40,380 nt of DNA from JASEHD01 sp964471945 (GTDB taxonomy: Bacteria; Bacteroidota; Ignavibacteria; UBA10030; SZUA-254), in NCBI GenBank assembly GCA_964471945.1, contig CAYYIJ010000012.1, forward strand, positions 1 through 40,380, written 5' to 3'. Below the pieces are notes generated by a model that saw only the letters and a list, made by a program, of their open reading frames with translations, searched no databases and was not told the origin of the DNA. How positions within the stretch are numbered: the first letter of the stretch is position 1; each line of letters begins with the position of its first letter. This document shows, in pieces, positions 27,576 to 37,193 of the stretch. Both the position numbers and the translations under genes were made by a program.

Positions 27576-28155
27576 ATTTTTATTTTCTATTGATAGGGCA
27601 ATATTCTATTTTTGCAATCAAACACTATCCAATCCGATATTCGATATTCTAATGCCAGCAATCACTGATTGGAACAAATCGTGGATAGGTTTAGGATTGT
27701 TTGGATTATTCTGGATATTTTTATTCTGGAAAGGAGGAAAGAGGGGGAAGTCGGCAGCACTTCTACTGATACCCTTGATAATTTTAAGTGATCAGGTTAG
27801 CAGCAACTTATTAAAAAATCTTTTTGTTCGTCCTCGACCTTGTCATGATCTTGATGGTGTTATGGTTATCGAGAATATTCGATTACTCGTTTCATGCGGA
27901 CCTGGTTTTTCATTCCCTTCATCTCATGCTGTAAATAATTTTGCCTTTGCGGTTTTGATGTCATTTTTTTATCGAAAATGGACTTTGGTTTTTATTTTCT
28001 ATGCAACTCTCATGGGCTTCTCGAGAATAAGTGTAGGTGTACATTATCCATCCGACGTATTAGGCGGCGCCGCATTCGGGACTGTATGTGCTTATCTGGT
28101 TTTCAGCATCTGGAAAATTGTTGTGAATAAAATTCCTTCTCTTGCATTTGATTAA
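27568..28155 (+). CDS. PAP2-family membrane phosphatase
   Basis: 195 residues. All three PAP2 signature parts are present: KNLFVRPRP (83-91), SFPSSHA (His120) and SRISVGVHYPSDV (Arg153, His159), set among five to six membrane segments. Likely substrates are undecaprenyl diphosphate or phosphatidylglycerol phosphate; the sequence does not decide. It overlaps the DedA gene by 8 nt and ends 2 nt before lnt, so these envelope genes form one transcription unit. Confidence 0.93.
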   Translation: MAEFLFSIDRAIFYFCNQTLSNPIFDILMPAITDWNKSWIGLGLFGLFWIFLFWKGGKRGKSAALLLIPLIILSDQVSSNLLKNLFVRPRPCHDLDGVMVIENIRLLVSCGPGFSFPSSHAVNNFAFAVLMSFFYRKWTLVFIFYATLMGFSRISVGVHYPSDVLGGAAFGTVCAYLVFSIWKIVVNKIPSLAFD

Positions 28156-28157
28156 AT

Positions 28158-29795
28158 ATGAGAATTCATTCTTATAGATTATTTTTAGCAACACTTTCGG
28201 GTGTCTTTCTTGGGGCAGCGTTTCCGCCAATTCCTACGGGTATTACTGCTGCATTTGCCTTTGTTCCTTTTTTCCTACTTTATGAATCGATCGACGATTA
28301 TGGGAAAGCGTTTAGATATTCATATGTAACTTTTTTCGTCTTTAATCTTACAGCTATGTATTGGGTGGGTGGTTTTACTCATTGTAAAGATGCTTATATG
28401 ATTGTTGCCGGAATATTATTAGTATTTGCTCATCCATTATTTTTCTTTGTCCCGATTGCTGTATGGATGTTTATTAAACGTAATATTGGATTTAAATTCT
28501 CGATCATAACATTTCCCTTTCTGTGGGTTGGATTCGAGTTCTTACACTCTTTGACTGAGATTGGATTTCCTTGGTTAACTCTTGGGAACACGCAAACTTA
28601 TGATTTGCCAATCGTCCAAATTGCTGCGATTACTGGTGTATATGGTATATCTTTCTGGTTATTGTGGCTAAATGTAATAGGTTTTATTCTGTTTGTGAAA
28701 GTAGCTGTAAAAGCGTGGAATATTTTCTCATGGAATTCCTTTTTGTATATTCTGGTGTTTTTACTGTTATATTTATTACCAAAGTTTTATGGAAATTATG
28801 TGCTTGAAAATTCGACTTCATATTCAAGAAAATCGATTAAGATAGCTGTTATACAACCAAACATCGACACGTTTGAAAAATGGACAGTCAATCCTGAAGA
28901 ACCACTCGAAATTATCCAGCAACAAACTAATGAAATCTCAAATAAACGAGTTGATTTAGTGCTCTGGCCCGAAACTGCGATGCCGTTTTATATTCTTCAT
29001 CCAAACAATCGTTATTATCTTGAAAAGCTAAAATTTCAGGTTGATACGATGAATATAAATTTATTAACAGGGATGCCAGACATATATTATTTCAAAGATG
29101 GAGAAAAGATTCCAAAGAGCAGTAAAATTTCTATCGATGGACGTCGGTATGATACCTACAACAGCTCGATGCTATTACAACCGGGGAGTGATGTAATACA
29201 GAAATATGCAAAAATTGTTCTCGTACCATTTGCTGAGAGAGTGCCTTTTTCAGAAACATTGAGTTTCTTGAATGCTGTACAATGGAATTTTGGACTTGGA
29301 GGTTGGGCGCGTGGCGGCGATACAACTGTGTTTCAATTTAAAGGATTAAGTGGAGACTCGATAAAATTCTCGAACATGATTTGTTATGAATCGATTATTC
29401 CTTCATTAGTATCAGCATTTGTCAGGAAAGGTGCACAATTTTTAACGATCGTTACTAATGACAGTTGGTGGGGAAATACTTCGGGTGCGTATCAACACAA
29501 GCAGTTTGCGATATTGCGAGCCATAGAAAATCGTCGATGGGTGGTTCAGTGTGCAAACGGTGGAATCTCTTGTTTTATCGATCCATATGGACGTATAATA
29601 TACGAGACAAAATTATACACCCAAACGATTATTCTTGGAGAAATAGAGCTACACGATGAAAAAACATTCTATACAGAAAACGATGATTGGCTTGCTGAAT
29701 TCTCACTGATCTTCAGTGCTTTTTTTATTGTTGTTGCAATAGGAAAGAAATATTATTTATTTATACGAAGGGGATACGAAAATGCAATACATTGA
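28158..29795 (+). CDS. lnt: Apolipoprotein N-acyltransferase
   Basis: 545 residues: an N-terminal membrane domain (about 1-225) and a nitrilase-like domain on the periplasmic side with the catalytic triad Glu272 (LWPETAMPF), Lys352 (YAKIVLVPFAERVPF) and Cys409 (MICYES), then a final membrane helix near 515-535. It adds the third acyl chain to lipoproteins, implying a diderm envelope. Its end overlaps the aldolase start by 14 nt. Confidence 0.96.
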   Translation: MRIHSYRLFLATLSGVFLGAAFPPIPTGITAAFAFVPFFLLYESIDDYGKAFRYSYVTFFVFNLTAMYWVGGFTHCKDAYMIVAGILLVFAHPLFFFVPIAVWMFIKRNIGFKFSIITFPFLWVGFEFLHSLTEIGFPWLTLGNTQTYDLPIVQIAAITGVYGISFWLLWLNVIGFILFVKVAVKAWNIFSWNSFLYILVFLLLYLLPKFYGNYVLENSTSYSRKSIKIAVIQPNIDTFEKWTVNPEEPLEIIQQQTNEISNKRVDLVLWPETAMPFYILHPNNRYYLEKLKFQVDTMNINLLTGMPDIYYFKDGEKIPKSSKISIDGRRYDTYNSSMLLQPGSDVIQKYAKIVLVPFAERVPFSETLSFLNAVQWNFGLGGWARGGDTTVFQFKGLSGDSIKFSNMICYESIIPSLVSAFVRKGAQFLTIVTNDSWWGNTSGAYQHKQFAILRAIENRRWVVQCANGGISCFIDPYGRIIYETKLYTQTIILGEIELHDEKTFYTENDDWLAEFSLIFSAFFIVVAIGKKYYLFIRRGYENAIH

Positions 29796-30813
29796 TTTAC
29801 GAAGCGATACGGTAACAAAACCTTCAGATGCAATGCGTGAGGTGATGTTGAAAGCTGAAGTTGGTGATGACGTCTATGGGGAAGATCCAACCGTTAATAA
29901 ATTGCAAAAGCGGATTGCTGAGATGTTTGGAAAAGATACATCATTATTTGTTCCAAGCGGCACTATGGGAAATGAAATCTGTATTAAGGTTCATACTCAG
30001 CCAGGAGATGAAATTATTGTTGATCAGGATTCCCATATATTTGTTTATGAAACTGCTGGTCCATCTTTATTAGCTGGTGTTCAGATGATGCCGATTGCTG
30101 GAATGAACGGTGTTATGACAGCAGATCAGATAAAAATGGCAATACGTCCACGTGCATATTACCTCCCACGGACAAAACTTATTTGTATTGAAAATACACA
30201 TGGGAGATCTTCAGGATCAATTTTCCCCTTGGATGAAATTAAGAGAATACATGAGATTGCAAAGTGTACAAACGTGAAGATGCACCTTGACGGCGCTCGA
30301 CTGTGGAACGCCTCAGTCGAGGCGGAAATTTCTTTAGACAATTACGGTAAATACTTCGATTCGATTTCTGTTTGTTTTTCAAAAGGGCTTGGCGCACCGA
30401 TCGGTTCGATTATTATTGGAAATAAAACATTTATCGAAGAAGCGACAAGGTACAGAAAAATATTTGGTGGAGGAATGCGGCAAGTCGGAATTCTTGCGGC
30501 TGCCGCTCTCTATGCAATCGAGCATAATATAAAAAGACTAAAAGAGGATCATCAGAAAGCTCGATATTTTGCTCAAGAGTTAAACCATTTAGAACAAATA
30601 GAAATTGATGTGAATCAAGTCCAAACTAATATAGTAATAGGAAATATCTCGAAGATGGGAAAATCTCAGTTTGAAATTCTAGAATTATTAAAAGCTCATG
30701 GCATTCTTTTAACTCCAGAGCGTCTTACTTCAATTCGTTCGGTTATGCATATGGATGTATCGATGCAGCAAGTTGAACAAGCTGTGAATGTATTTCGATC
30801 ATTGTTTAAATAA
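29782..30813 (+). CDS. ltaE: Low-specificity L-threonine aldolase
   Basis: 343 residues, normal length. PLP enzyme splitting threonine or allo-threonine into glycine and acetaldehyde. Marks: IDLRSDTVTKPS, GDDVYGEDPTVN, FVPSGTMGN, ENTHGRSSG, HLDGARLWNA and the PLP-lysine motif CFSKGLGAPIGS (Lys201). ATG 29782 overlaps lnt by 14 nt. A promoter-like sequence and a hairpin with a T run follow the stop. Confidence 0.95.
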   Translation: MQYIDLRSDTVTKPSDAMREVMLKAEVGDDVYGEDPTVNKLQKRIAEMFGKDTSLFVPSGTMGNEICIKVHTQPGDEIIVDQDSHIFVYETAGPSLLAGVQMMPIAGMNGVMTADQIKMAIRPRAYYLPRTKLICIENTHGRSSGSIFPLDEIKRIHEIAKCTNVKMHLDGARLWNASVEAEISLDNYGKYFDSISVCFSKGLGAPIGSIIIGNKTFIEEATRYRKIFGGGMRQVGILAAAALYAIEHNIKRLKEDHQKARYFAQELNHLEQIEIDVNQVQTNIVIGNISKMGKSQFEILELLKAHGILLTPERLTSIRSVMHMDVSMQQVEQAVNVFRSLFK

Positions 30814-30825
30814 TGATTCGAATAT

Positions 30826-30854
30826 TTGCTATTCAATTGAATGAATGTTATATT
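30826..30854 (+). promoter_or_regulatory. Sigma-70-like promoter candidate before the rimP-nusA cluster
   Basis: TTGCTA (30826-30831), exactly 17 nt, then TATATT (30849-30854). It sits between the aldolase stop and rimP, just before a terminator-like hairpin. Spacing and hexamers fit the Escherichia-type consensus well, but in this lineage a different consensus may apply and the region is AT-rich. Confidence 0.4.
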
Positions 30855-30869
30855 AATATGTCCTCGTTC

Positions 30870-30899
30870 AAAAGTCCCGGCTATTGGGACTTTTTTTTT
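30870..30899 (+). terminator. Intrinsic terminator or attenuator upstream of rimP
   Basis: Stem AAAAGTCCC (30870-30878) / GGGACTTTT (30886-30894), 7-nt loop GGCTATT and a T run to 30899. It either ends the ltaE transcript or attenuates a transcript started at the promoter candidate 16 nt upstream. Flanking arms TATGTCCT (30857-30864) and AGGACATA (30912-30919) are exact inverted repeats of each other, so an alternative fold exists. Confidence 0.85.
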
Positions 30900-30946
30900 A
30901 AATACTTTGTAAGGACATAAGTTGTTTTGTTTTAAGCTGGTTAGAA

Positions 30947-31399
30947 GTGTCAATAGTAGAAAAAATAAAAGAAATCATACAACCAATCATTGATTCGCAT
31001 GAAGCATTTTTAATAGATTTGGTAGTGCATTACAGTCGGGGTGTAAAAAACATCAATATTTTCATTGATAATGATAATGGTGTTACTACTGAACTTTGTG
31101 CTGATATTAGTCGGAATGTTTCACATGCTTTAGATGCTGCGGAATTATTTGAACAACGATATTATCTTGTTGTATCGTCGCCCGGTGTTGAGCGACCACT
31201 AAAATTACTACGTCAATATTATAAGCATATTGACAGAAAGATGAAGTTAAAAATTCAAGAAAATATGCAATCAGAAATCATCGAGGGTGTATTGCTTAGT
31301 GTTACTAGTACGCACATCGATCTTAAAATGGCTGATAATTCAGTACGTACGATAGCATTTTTAAATATACTGAGAGCTGAGGTTGAAGTTGAATGGTAA
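30947..31399 (+). CDS. rimP: Ribosome maturation factor RimP
   Basis: 150 residues, full length. It has the two-domain RimP layout: an N-terminal domain with LIDLVVHYSRGVKNINIFIDND, CADISRNVSHALDAAELF and YYLVVSSPGVERPLK (family signature), then an Sm-like C-terminal domain. It helps assemble the 30S subunit. The start is GTG at 30947. It is first in the conserved rimP-nusA-infB order, 40 nt before nusA. Confidence 0.95.
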   Translation: MSIVEKIKEIIQPIIDSHEAFLIDLVVHYSRGVKNINIFIDNDNGVTTELCADISRNVSHALDAAELFEQRYYLVVSSPGVERPLKLLRQYYKHIDRKMKLKIQENMQSEIIEGVLLSVTSTHIDLKMADNSVRTIAFLNILRAEVEVEW

Positions 31400-31439
31400 T
31401 ATTGTAAAAACTGAAGATATTATTTATTGAAAGGTTATA

Positions 31440-32789
31440 ATGAATTACGAAATCGTTGAATCATTTTCACAGATGGTTCGGGAAAAAAGGATTGATAAGG
31501 ATATGCTTACGAGCATCATCGAAGATGTATTTTCGATGATGGTGAGGAAAAAATATGGAATGGAAGCAAGGTTCGATGTTGTTGTAAATATGGATAAAGG
31601 CGATATCGAAATTTACCTTGAGAAAGAAATAGTTGAAAAGGTAACCGATCCAGATACGCAAATCGATCTTGAAACGGTGCGGAAAAAAACAGATGAACCA
31701 CTCGATATTGGAGACGATTTCGTTGAAGTGATTGATATACAAAGTTTTGGCCGTCGATTGATTATCAGTGCAAAACAGAATCTCAATCAACGAATAAAGG
31801 AGGTCGAGAAGGAAATAATTTATGGGGAATATGCTAATTCGATCGGCGATATTATTGTTGGTGAAATTTATCAGATTAGGAAGGGAGAGATTCTTGTTAA
31901 TCACAACAGGAATGAATTAATTCTTCCTAAAACCGAGCAGATTGCGGGTGAAAAATATCGCAAAGGTGAAACTATTCGAGCTATCATTAAAGAAGTTAGG
32001 AAAAACATATCAATTCCGGTGGTAATAATCTCCCGGACAGATCCAAAAATGCTTGCAAAATTGTTTGAGACGGAAATCCCGGAAATTTATGATGGCATCA
32101 TAGAAATTAAAGGTGTTGTAAGAGTAGCGGGTGAGAGGTCAAAAGTAGCGGTTGAATCACACGACGACCGAATTGATGCAGTTGGAGCTTGTGTAGGGAT
32201 GAAGGGCGTACGCATCCATGCCATAGTCCGTGAACTACACAATGAAAATATTGATGTTATTAATTTTTCAGAAAACTCATCAATATTTATCACCCGGGCA
32301 CTGGCACCAGCTAAAATTAAAAATTTGGTTGTTGATGAAATCGCAAAGGTTGCAACTGTTACAGTTGATAAAGATCAGGCATCACTTGCCATTGGTAGGA
32401 ATGGACAGAACATCAGTCTTGCCTCACAACTTACTGGTTTTCAAATCGAGCTCATCAAAGAAGGAGCTGATGAAGAATATGACATGGACCTCGGTGAATT
32501 TAGAGAAGAACTTGGAGAGCCATTATACGAACGATTAGTCGATGAAGGTTATACCTCTGCTCGAAACGTCATCGATGCTGATTTAGACGGTTTACTTGAA
32601 ATTGAAGGTCTGACCGAGGATCGCATTAAATCAATCAAAGAAATGATGAAACGAGAGTTGGAAGAAGCAGAAATTGAAGATGAAGAGGATGAAAAAATAA
32701 TTAATAACATAAAAATAGTATCCACAGAACCTTCTGCTGAAAATACCGAACAATCAGTTCTATCAACCGATCAAAAAGAAGCAGAGTAA
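31440..32789 (+). CDS. nusA: Transcription termination/antitermination factor NusA
   Basis: 449 residues. N-terminal RNA-polymerase-binding domain (about 1-125), S1 domain (about 130-200; GEIYQIRKGEILVNHNRNE), two KH domains (about 200-345; DRIDAVGACVGMKGVRI and SLAIGRNGQNISLASQL), and one helix-hairpin-helix region (about 365-410) followed by an acidic tail. It controls pausing, termination and antitermination. A terminator-like hairpin lies before this operon, which NusA itself could influence (inference). Confidence 0.97.
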   Translation: MNYEIVESFSQMVREKRIDKDMLTSIIEDVFSMMVRKKYGMEARFDVVVNMDKGDIEIYLEKEIVEKVTDPDTQIDLETVRKKTDEPLDIGDDFVEVIDIQSFGRRLIISAKQNLNQRIKEVEKEIIYGEYANSIGDIIVGEIYQIRKGEILVNHNRNELILPKTEQIAGEKYRKGETIRAIIKEVRKNISIPVVIISRTDPKMLAKLFETEIPEIYDGIIEIKGVVRVAGERSKVAVESHDDRIDAVGACVGMKGVRIHAIVRELHNENIDVINFSENSSIFITRALAPAKIKNLVVDEIAKVATVTVDKDQASLAIGRNGQNISLASQLTGFQIELIKEGADEEYDMDLGEFREELGEPLYERLVDEGYTSARNVIDADLDGLLEIEGLTEDRIKSIKEMMKRELEEAEIEDEEDEKIINNIKIVSTEPSAENTEQSVLSTDQKEAE

Positions 32790-32806
32790 AATATATAGTA
32801 AATATT

Positions 32807-35542
32807 ATGACAGATAAATCTCAATCCAAGAAAAAAATCTATCAGATCGCGAAGGAGATCAATATCTCTCATGAGACGCTCATCGAGTATCTGAGGAAGA
32901 AAGGACATGAGATTAAAAGCCACATGTCGATGGTTGATGATGCCATGATAAGCGATATCTCTGCTCATTTTAAGAAGGATAAAGAAGTTGCAGAAAAGCA
33001 TCAAAAGAAAATTCAAACAATTCGGGATGCAAAAAGAAAAGTAGAAGCTACAATCGATCCGGTGGTTCATGAAGCATCCAAACCAAAATTAATAAAAAGG
33101 AAAAAAGCCGAAGAATTTCCAGAAAAAACTTTACCAGCTCTCCCAACCGAGGTTAAGCCAATAATTCAAATTGCAGAAACTGAGGAAAAAAAGGAAATCC
33201 CAGCAGCACCTGTGATAGAATCGGAAATAATTCAACCTCCTATCGTCGAAAAATCTGAAGAGGTTACAGCGGTGGAGCAACCGGTTCAACCTGGACTACC
33301 TCAACCCATACCACATCCGGAAATAGAGATTCCATCAGTAATTGAAGCAAAAGGTGAAGAAGTGAAAGAGCCAAAAGTTCTTCCACGCCGAACGCCTAAA
33401 ATGGGATTGACTATAAAAGGAAAAATTGATCTCGATGAAGTGAACCGTACTGCAGCGATCCATGAGGGTATTGCTCCGCCCGCAACGGATGAGCAAAAAG
33501 CTGCCGAGGAAGAGAAAAAGAAGAAGAAGAAGAAAAAGAAAAAGAAAATTAAAACTGAAGCGGCAGTTATTCCTAAAGAGGAAGATGAGCTGCTGCGGAA
33601 AGCTAAGAAAAAAAGAAAACTAAAATTTCACGAGGTCGATCAGGAAGAAGTTGATGAAGCTATCAAGCGAACACTTGCTGAGATGGATGAAGCCGCGGCA
33701 GTTCCTTCACGTGCAACACATAAGAAAAAGCGAAAAGAAAAACGTCTGCTTGAAGAACAAAAACAACTTGAACAACTCGAAAAGGAAAAATCGATCCTTC
33801 ACGCAACAGAATTTGTAACCGTAAACGAACTTTCGAATATGATGGGAGTGAGTGTTGCTGATGTTATAAAAAAATGTATTGGTCTTGGATTAATGGTTTC
33901 GATAAATCAACGATTGGATAAAGACACGATTACATTAGTTGCTGATGAATTTAATTTTCAAGTAATGTTTTTCTCCGAGCTTGCCGAAGATGCAATATTA
34001 AATAAACCTGATGATGAGAAAGATTTACAACCTCGTCCTGCTGTCGTAACGATTATGGGGCATGTTGATCATGGTAAAACTTCACTCTTGGACTATATTC
34101 GTCAAAGTAATGTTGTTGCTGGGGAAGCAGGCGGAATCACACAACACATTGGTGCATATATGGTGACGAGGAAGGAAGATAGAAGCATTACATTCTTAGA
34201 TACACCAGGGCATGAGGCATTCACTGCCATGCGTGCAAGAGGTGCTCAATTAACTGATATAGTAGTTTTAGTCGTAGCTGCCGATGATAATGTTATGCCG
34301 CAAACGGTCGAAGCGATCAGCCACGCACAAGCCGCAAACGTTCCGATCATTATTGCAATTAATAAAATTGATAAATCTGAAGCTAATTCAGATCGAATTA
34401 GACAACAATTGTCAGAGAAAAATGTTCTTGTAGAAGAATGGGGAGGGAAGTATCAATGCATTGAAATTTCGGCTCGAACTGGCAAGAATATTGATATTCT
34501 TCTTGAAAAAATAGTGTTAGAAGCGGAAATACTTAATTTGGAAGCGAATCCTAACCGGTTAGGACATGGAGCGATCATCGAAGTTAAGGTAGATAAAGGC
34601 AAAGGGATCGTAGCTTCAGTTCTCGTGCAAAAGGGTATGTTAAAAATTGGAGATCCATTTATTGCTGGAATCCAGTGTGGACGTGTGCGGGCTATGTATG
34701 ATGAACGAGGACATCGTGTAGAGACTGCGAAACCATCAACCCCAGTTCAGGTTCAAGGATTTGATGGTATTCCTCAAGCCGGGGATTCTTTAATTGTTAC
34801 CGAGAGTGAGCGCGAAGCACGTGAAACCAGTTTGCGTCGACAACAATTGAAACGAGAACAGGACTTTCGTCTAATACGCAGTGTTACACTCGATGAACTT
34901 TCTCAAAAGATTAAAGACGGGCAAATAAAAGAATTAAAGGTTATTGTAAAAGGTGATGTGGATGGGTCAGTCGGTGCATTAGCCGACTCTTTGATGAAGA
35001 TTATCCATGCTGAAGTAAGGGTGAATGTGATTCACCGTGCGGTTGGCACGATATCCGAATCGGATGTTCTTCTTGCCGCAGCTTCGAGTGCCGTCATAAT
35101 CGGATTCCATGTTAGGCCAAATCTGAATGCAAGAAAACTCGCTGAACAAGAAAATGTAGATATTAGACTTTACAATATTATATATGATGCAATAAATGAC
35201 ATGACAAAAGCGCTCGAAGGTTTACTCGCACCTGAAAAAACAGAAGTAATTACCGGAACAATTGAAGTGCGTGATATATTTAAAGTTCCAAAAACGGGAA
35301 CAATCGCCGGATGTTTTGTACAAGAAGGGAAGATTGCACGTGGCAATAAAGTACGGTTGATAAGAGATGGTATTGATTTATTCATAGGTGGAATCAGTTC
35401 TTTGAAACGTTTCAAAGATGATGTGCGAGAAGTTGAAGCAGGTTTTGAATGCGGCATTGGTCTCGATGGCTACAATGATATTAAAATTGGTGATACTATC
35501 GAAGCAATCAAGATCGTTGAAACGAAAAGAAAACTAAATTAG
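32807..35542 (+). CDS. infB: Translation initiation factor IF-2
   Basis: 911 residues. N-terminal IF2_N-type helical domain (about 8-50), a long charged linker rich in Lys, Glu and Pro including 11 consecutive lysines (codons near 33515-33547), a second IF2_N domain (about 325-380), then the GTPase domain from about 412 with G1 GHVDHGKT (418-425), DTPGHEAF and NKID, and beta-barrel and C-terminal fMet-tRNA-binding domains. It brings initiator tRNA to the 30S subunit. It starts 17 nt after nusA and rbfA follows 11 nt later. Confidence 0.98.
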   Translation: MTDKSQSKKKIYQIAKEINISHETLIEYLRKKGHEIKSHMSMVDDAMISDISAHFKKDKEVAEKHQKKIQTIRDAKRKVEATIDPVVHEASKPKLIKRKKAEEFPEKTLPALPTEVKPIIQIAETEEKKEIPAAPVIESEIIQPPIVEKSEEVTAVEQPVQPGLPQPIPHPEIEIPSVIEAKGEEVKEPKVLPRRTPKMGLTIKGKIDLDEVNRTAAIHEGIAPPATDEQKAAEEEKKKKKKKKKKKIKTEAAVIPKEEDELLRKAKKKRKLKFHEVDQEEVDEAIKRTLAEMDEAAAVPSRATHKKKRKEKRLLEEQKQLEQLEKEKSILHATEFVTVNELSNMMGVSVADVIKKCIGLGLMVSINQRLDKDTITLVADEFNFQVMFFSELAEDAILNKPDDEKDLQPRPAVVTIMGHVDHGKTSLLDYIRQSNVVAGEAGGITQHIGAYMVTRKEDRSITFLDTPGHEAFTAMRARGAQLTDIVVLVVAADDNVMPQTVEAISHAQAANVPIIIAINKIDKSEANSDRIRQQLSEKNVLVEEWGGKYQCIEISARTGKNIDILLEKIVLEAEILNLEANPNRLGHGAIIEVKVDKGKGIVASVLVQKGMLKIGDPFIAGIQCGRVRAMYDERGHRVETAKPSTPVQVQGFDGIPQAGDSLIVTESEREARETSLRRQQLKREQDFRLIRSVTLDELSQKIKDGQIKELKVIVKGDVDGSVGALADSLMKIIHAEVRVNVIHRAVGTISESDVLLAAASSAVIIGFHVRPNLNARKLAEQENVDIRLYNIIYDAINDMTKALEGLLAPEKTEVITGTIEVRDIFKVPKTGTIAGCFVQEGKIARGNKVRLIRDGIDLFIGGISSLKRFKDDVREVEAGFECGIGLDGYNDIKIGDTIEAIKIVETKRKLN

Positions 35543-35553
35543 GGATTATTAAA

Positions 35554-35913
35554 ATGTCGTTGCGAACTGAAAAAGTTGCCGCCCTTATCAAAGAAGAAGT
35601 TGGAATGTTCCTTTCAAGAGAATATCGTGATCCGGCCTATGGATTTATCACGGTTACTGATGTGCATGTAACACCCGACCTTCGTATAGCAAAAATATAT
35701 GTCAGCATCATGGGTTCTTCTGAAGTAAAAATGGTAACAATGCAAATGCTGGAAAACCATAAAGGAGATGTTCGATCCTTCATCGGTTCTCACATTCGTT
35801 TGAAATTCACACCAGCAATACAGTTTTATATGGATGAAACACTCGACCGTGTAGATAGGATTGAACAAATAATTAAACAAATACATAAAGACGAGGGGGA
35901 AAAAACCGAATAA
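35554..35913 (+). CDS. rbfA: Ribosome-binding factor A
   Basis: 119 residues, full length, a KH-fold protein for late 16S rRNA 5'-end maturation. It begins SLRTEKVAALIKEEVGMFL and has YGFITVTDVHVTPDLRIAKIYV and SHIRLKFTPAIQFYMDETLDR. It is followed after 2 nt by ribF; truB, usual at this position in many bacteria, is absent. Confidence 0.96.
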   Translation: MSLRTEKVAALIKEEVGMFLSREYRDPAYGFITVTDVHVTPDLRIAKIYVSIMGSSEVKMVTMQMLENHKGDVRSFIGSHIRLKFTPAIQFYMDETLDRVDRIEQIIKQIHKDEGEKTE

Positions 35914-35915
35914 TC

Positions 35916-36845
35916 ATGGTTATACAAAAGTCACTCAACGATCTTAAATTCGATCACAACTCGGTTGTAACCGTTGGTACATTCGATGGTGTTCATCTTG
36001 GACACAGTTCGATAATTAAGAAGGTCGTTGATAGAGCTAAGGATCTAAAGGCGCGAAGTGTTATCATAACGTTCGAGCCGCATCCAAGAGCCGTTCTTGG
36101 TGAAGGTAATGTGATGCTGTTGACTACTCTTACCGAGAGAATCGAAGAGATGGAATTATTAGGAATAGATGTTGTACTCGTTCTTGAATTTACATACGAT
36201 TTTTCTCGTCAGACCGCATCGGAATTTTATGAAAAATATCTGGTTCATGGAATAGGGGTAAGAGAAGTAATCGTCGGTTATGATCATATGTTCGGTAGAG
36301 ATAGAATATCGAATGTGAACGAACTTAAACAGATGGGTAAAAGAATTGGTTTTGAAGTGTTAATGGTTGAGCCAGTTTCATATGGTGGCGAGATTATTAG
36401 CAGCACAAAAATACGCGCACTGCTGCAAAACGGAAACGTTGAGAAAGCAATAAAATTCTTAGAACGTCCATATTCGATTGAAGGTACTGTTATAGTCGGT
36501 GATCGACGCGGAGAGAACCTTGGATTTCCAACTGCAAATATTTTACCTGATAACTCACATAAACTTATACCAGCAGATGGTGTATACTGTGTTAAAGTAA
36601 GCATAAACGAGCAGCAGAGTTTTGGAATGTTAAATATTGGTGTTAAGCCGACATTTGGATCTGAGTCGAAGCAAATAATTGAAGTCAATATATTTAATTT
36701 CGATGGTGATCTATATGGGAATAAAATTCGTGTTCATTTTCTTAAACGGTTGCGAGACGAGAAAAAATTTTCTTCAAAAGAAGATTTAATAAATCAATTA
36801 GAACATGATCGTAATGAATCTATCAAAATCATCACTCAACAATAA
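35916..36845 (+). CDS. ribF: Bifunctional riboflavin kinase/FAD synthetase
   Basis: 309 residues. N-terminal FAD synthetase (nucleotidyltransferase) domain with VTVGTFDGVHLGHSSII, EPHPRAVLG, GYDHMFGRD and ISSTKIRALL; C-terminal riboflavin kinase domain with GDRRGENLGFPTANI and GVKPTFG. It makes FMN and then FAD, the cofactor of flavoproteins such as the GlcD subunit. It starts 2 nt after rbfA. Confidence 0.97.
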   Translation: MVIQKSLNDLKFDHNSVVTVGTFDGVHLGHSSIIKKVVDRAKDLKARSVIITFEPHPRAVLGEGNVMLLTTLTERIEEMELLGIDVVLVLEFTYDFSRQTASEFYEKYLVHGIGVREVIVGYDHMFGRDRISNVNELKQMGKRIGFEVLMVEPVSYGGEIISSTKIRALLQNGNVEKAIKFLERPYSIEGTVIVGDRRGENLGFPTANILPDNSHKLIPADGVYCVKVSINEQQSFGMLNIGVKPTFGSESKQIIEVNIFNFDGDLYGNKIRVHFLKRLRDEKKFSSKEDLINQLEHDRNESIKIITQQ

Positions 36846-36871
36846 TTAATCTAGGGTAAAGGAGAAATATT

Positions 36872-37141
36872 ATGCCATTAACTAAAGAACAAAAGCAGGA
36901 GCTCAAGCTGAAATATGGAAAAACACCGGATGATTCAGGTTCTCCGGAAGTACAAATAGCCATTCTTACAAATCGGATCAATGAGTTATCCGGACATTTC
37001 GGAAAAAATGTCAAAGATCATCACTCACGGCAAGGATTGTTAAAGATGGTCGGAAAACGCCGCCGTTTGTTGGATTATCTCCAGCACAAGAACGTAGACC
37101 GCTATCGAAAAATAATTAAAGAGCTTGATCTGAGAAAATAA
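36872..37141 (+). CDS. rpsO: 30S ribosomal protein S15
   Basis: 89 residues, the standard size. It has KYGKTPDDSGSPEVQIAILT, LSGHFGKNVKDHHSRQGLL and VGKRRRLLDYL, all hallmark parts of S15. It has one of the few clear Shine-Dalgarno sites here (AAAGGAG, 36858-36864, 7 nt before ATG), as expected for a highly expressed gene. It binds 16S rRNA at the three-way junction. It lies immediately before pnp, the classic order. Confidence 0.98.
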   Translation: MPLTKEQKQELKLKYGKTPDDSGSPEVQIAILTNRINELSGHFGKNVKDHHSRQGLLKMVGKRRRLLDYLQHKNVDRYRKIIKELDLRK

Positions 37142-37193
37142 TTAATAAGACATCAAGGAAATCATTCATAATTTGAAATAATAGAAGGTAAAA

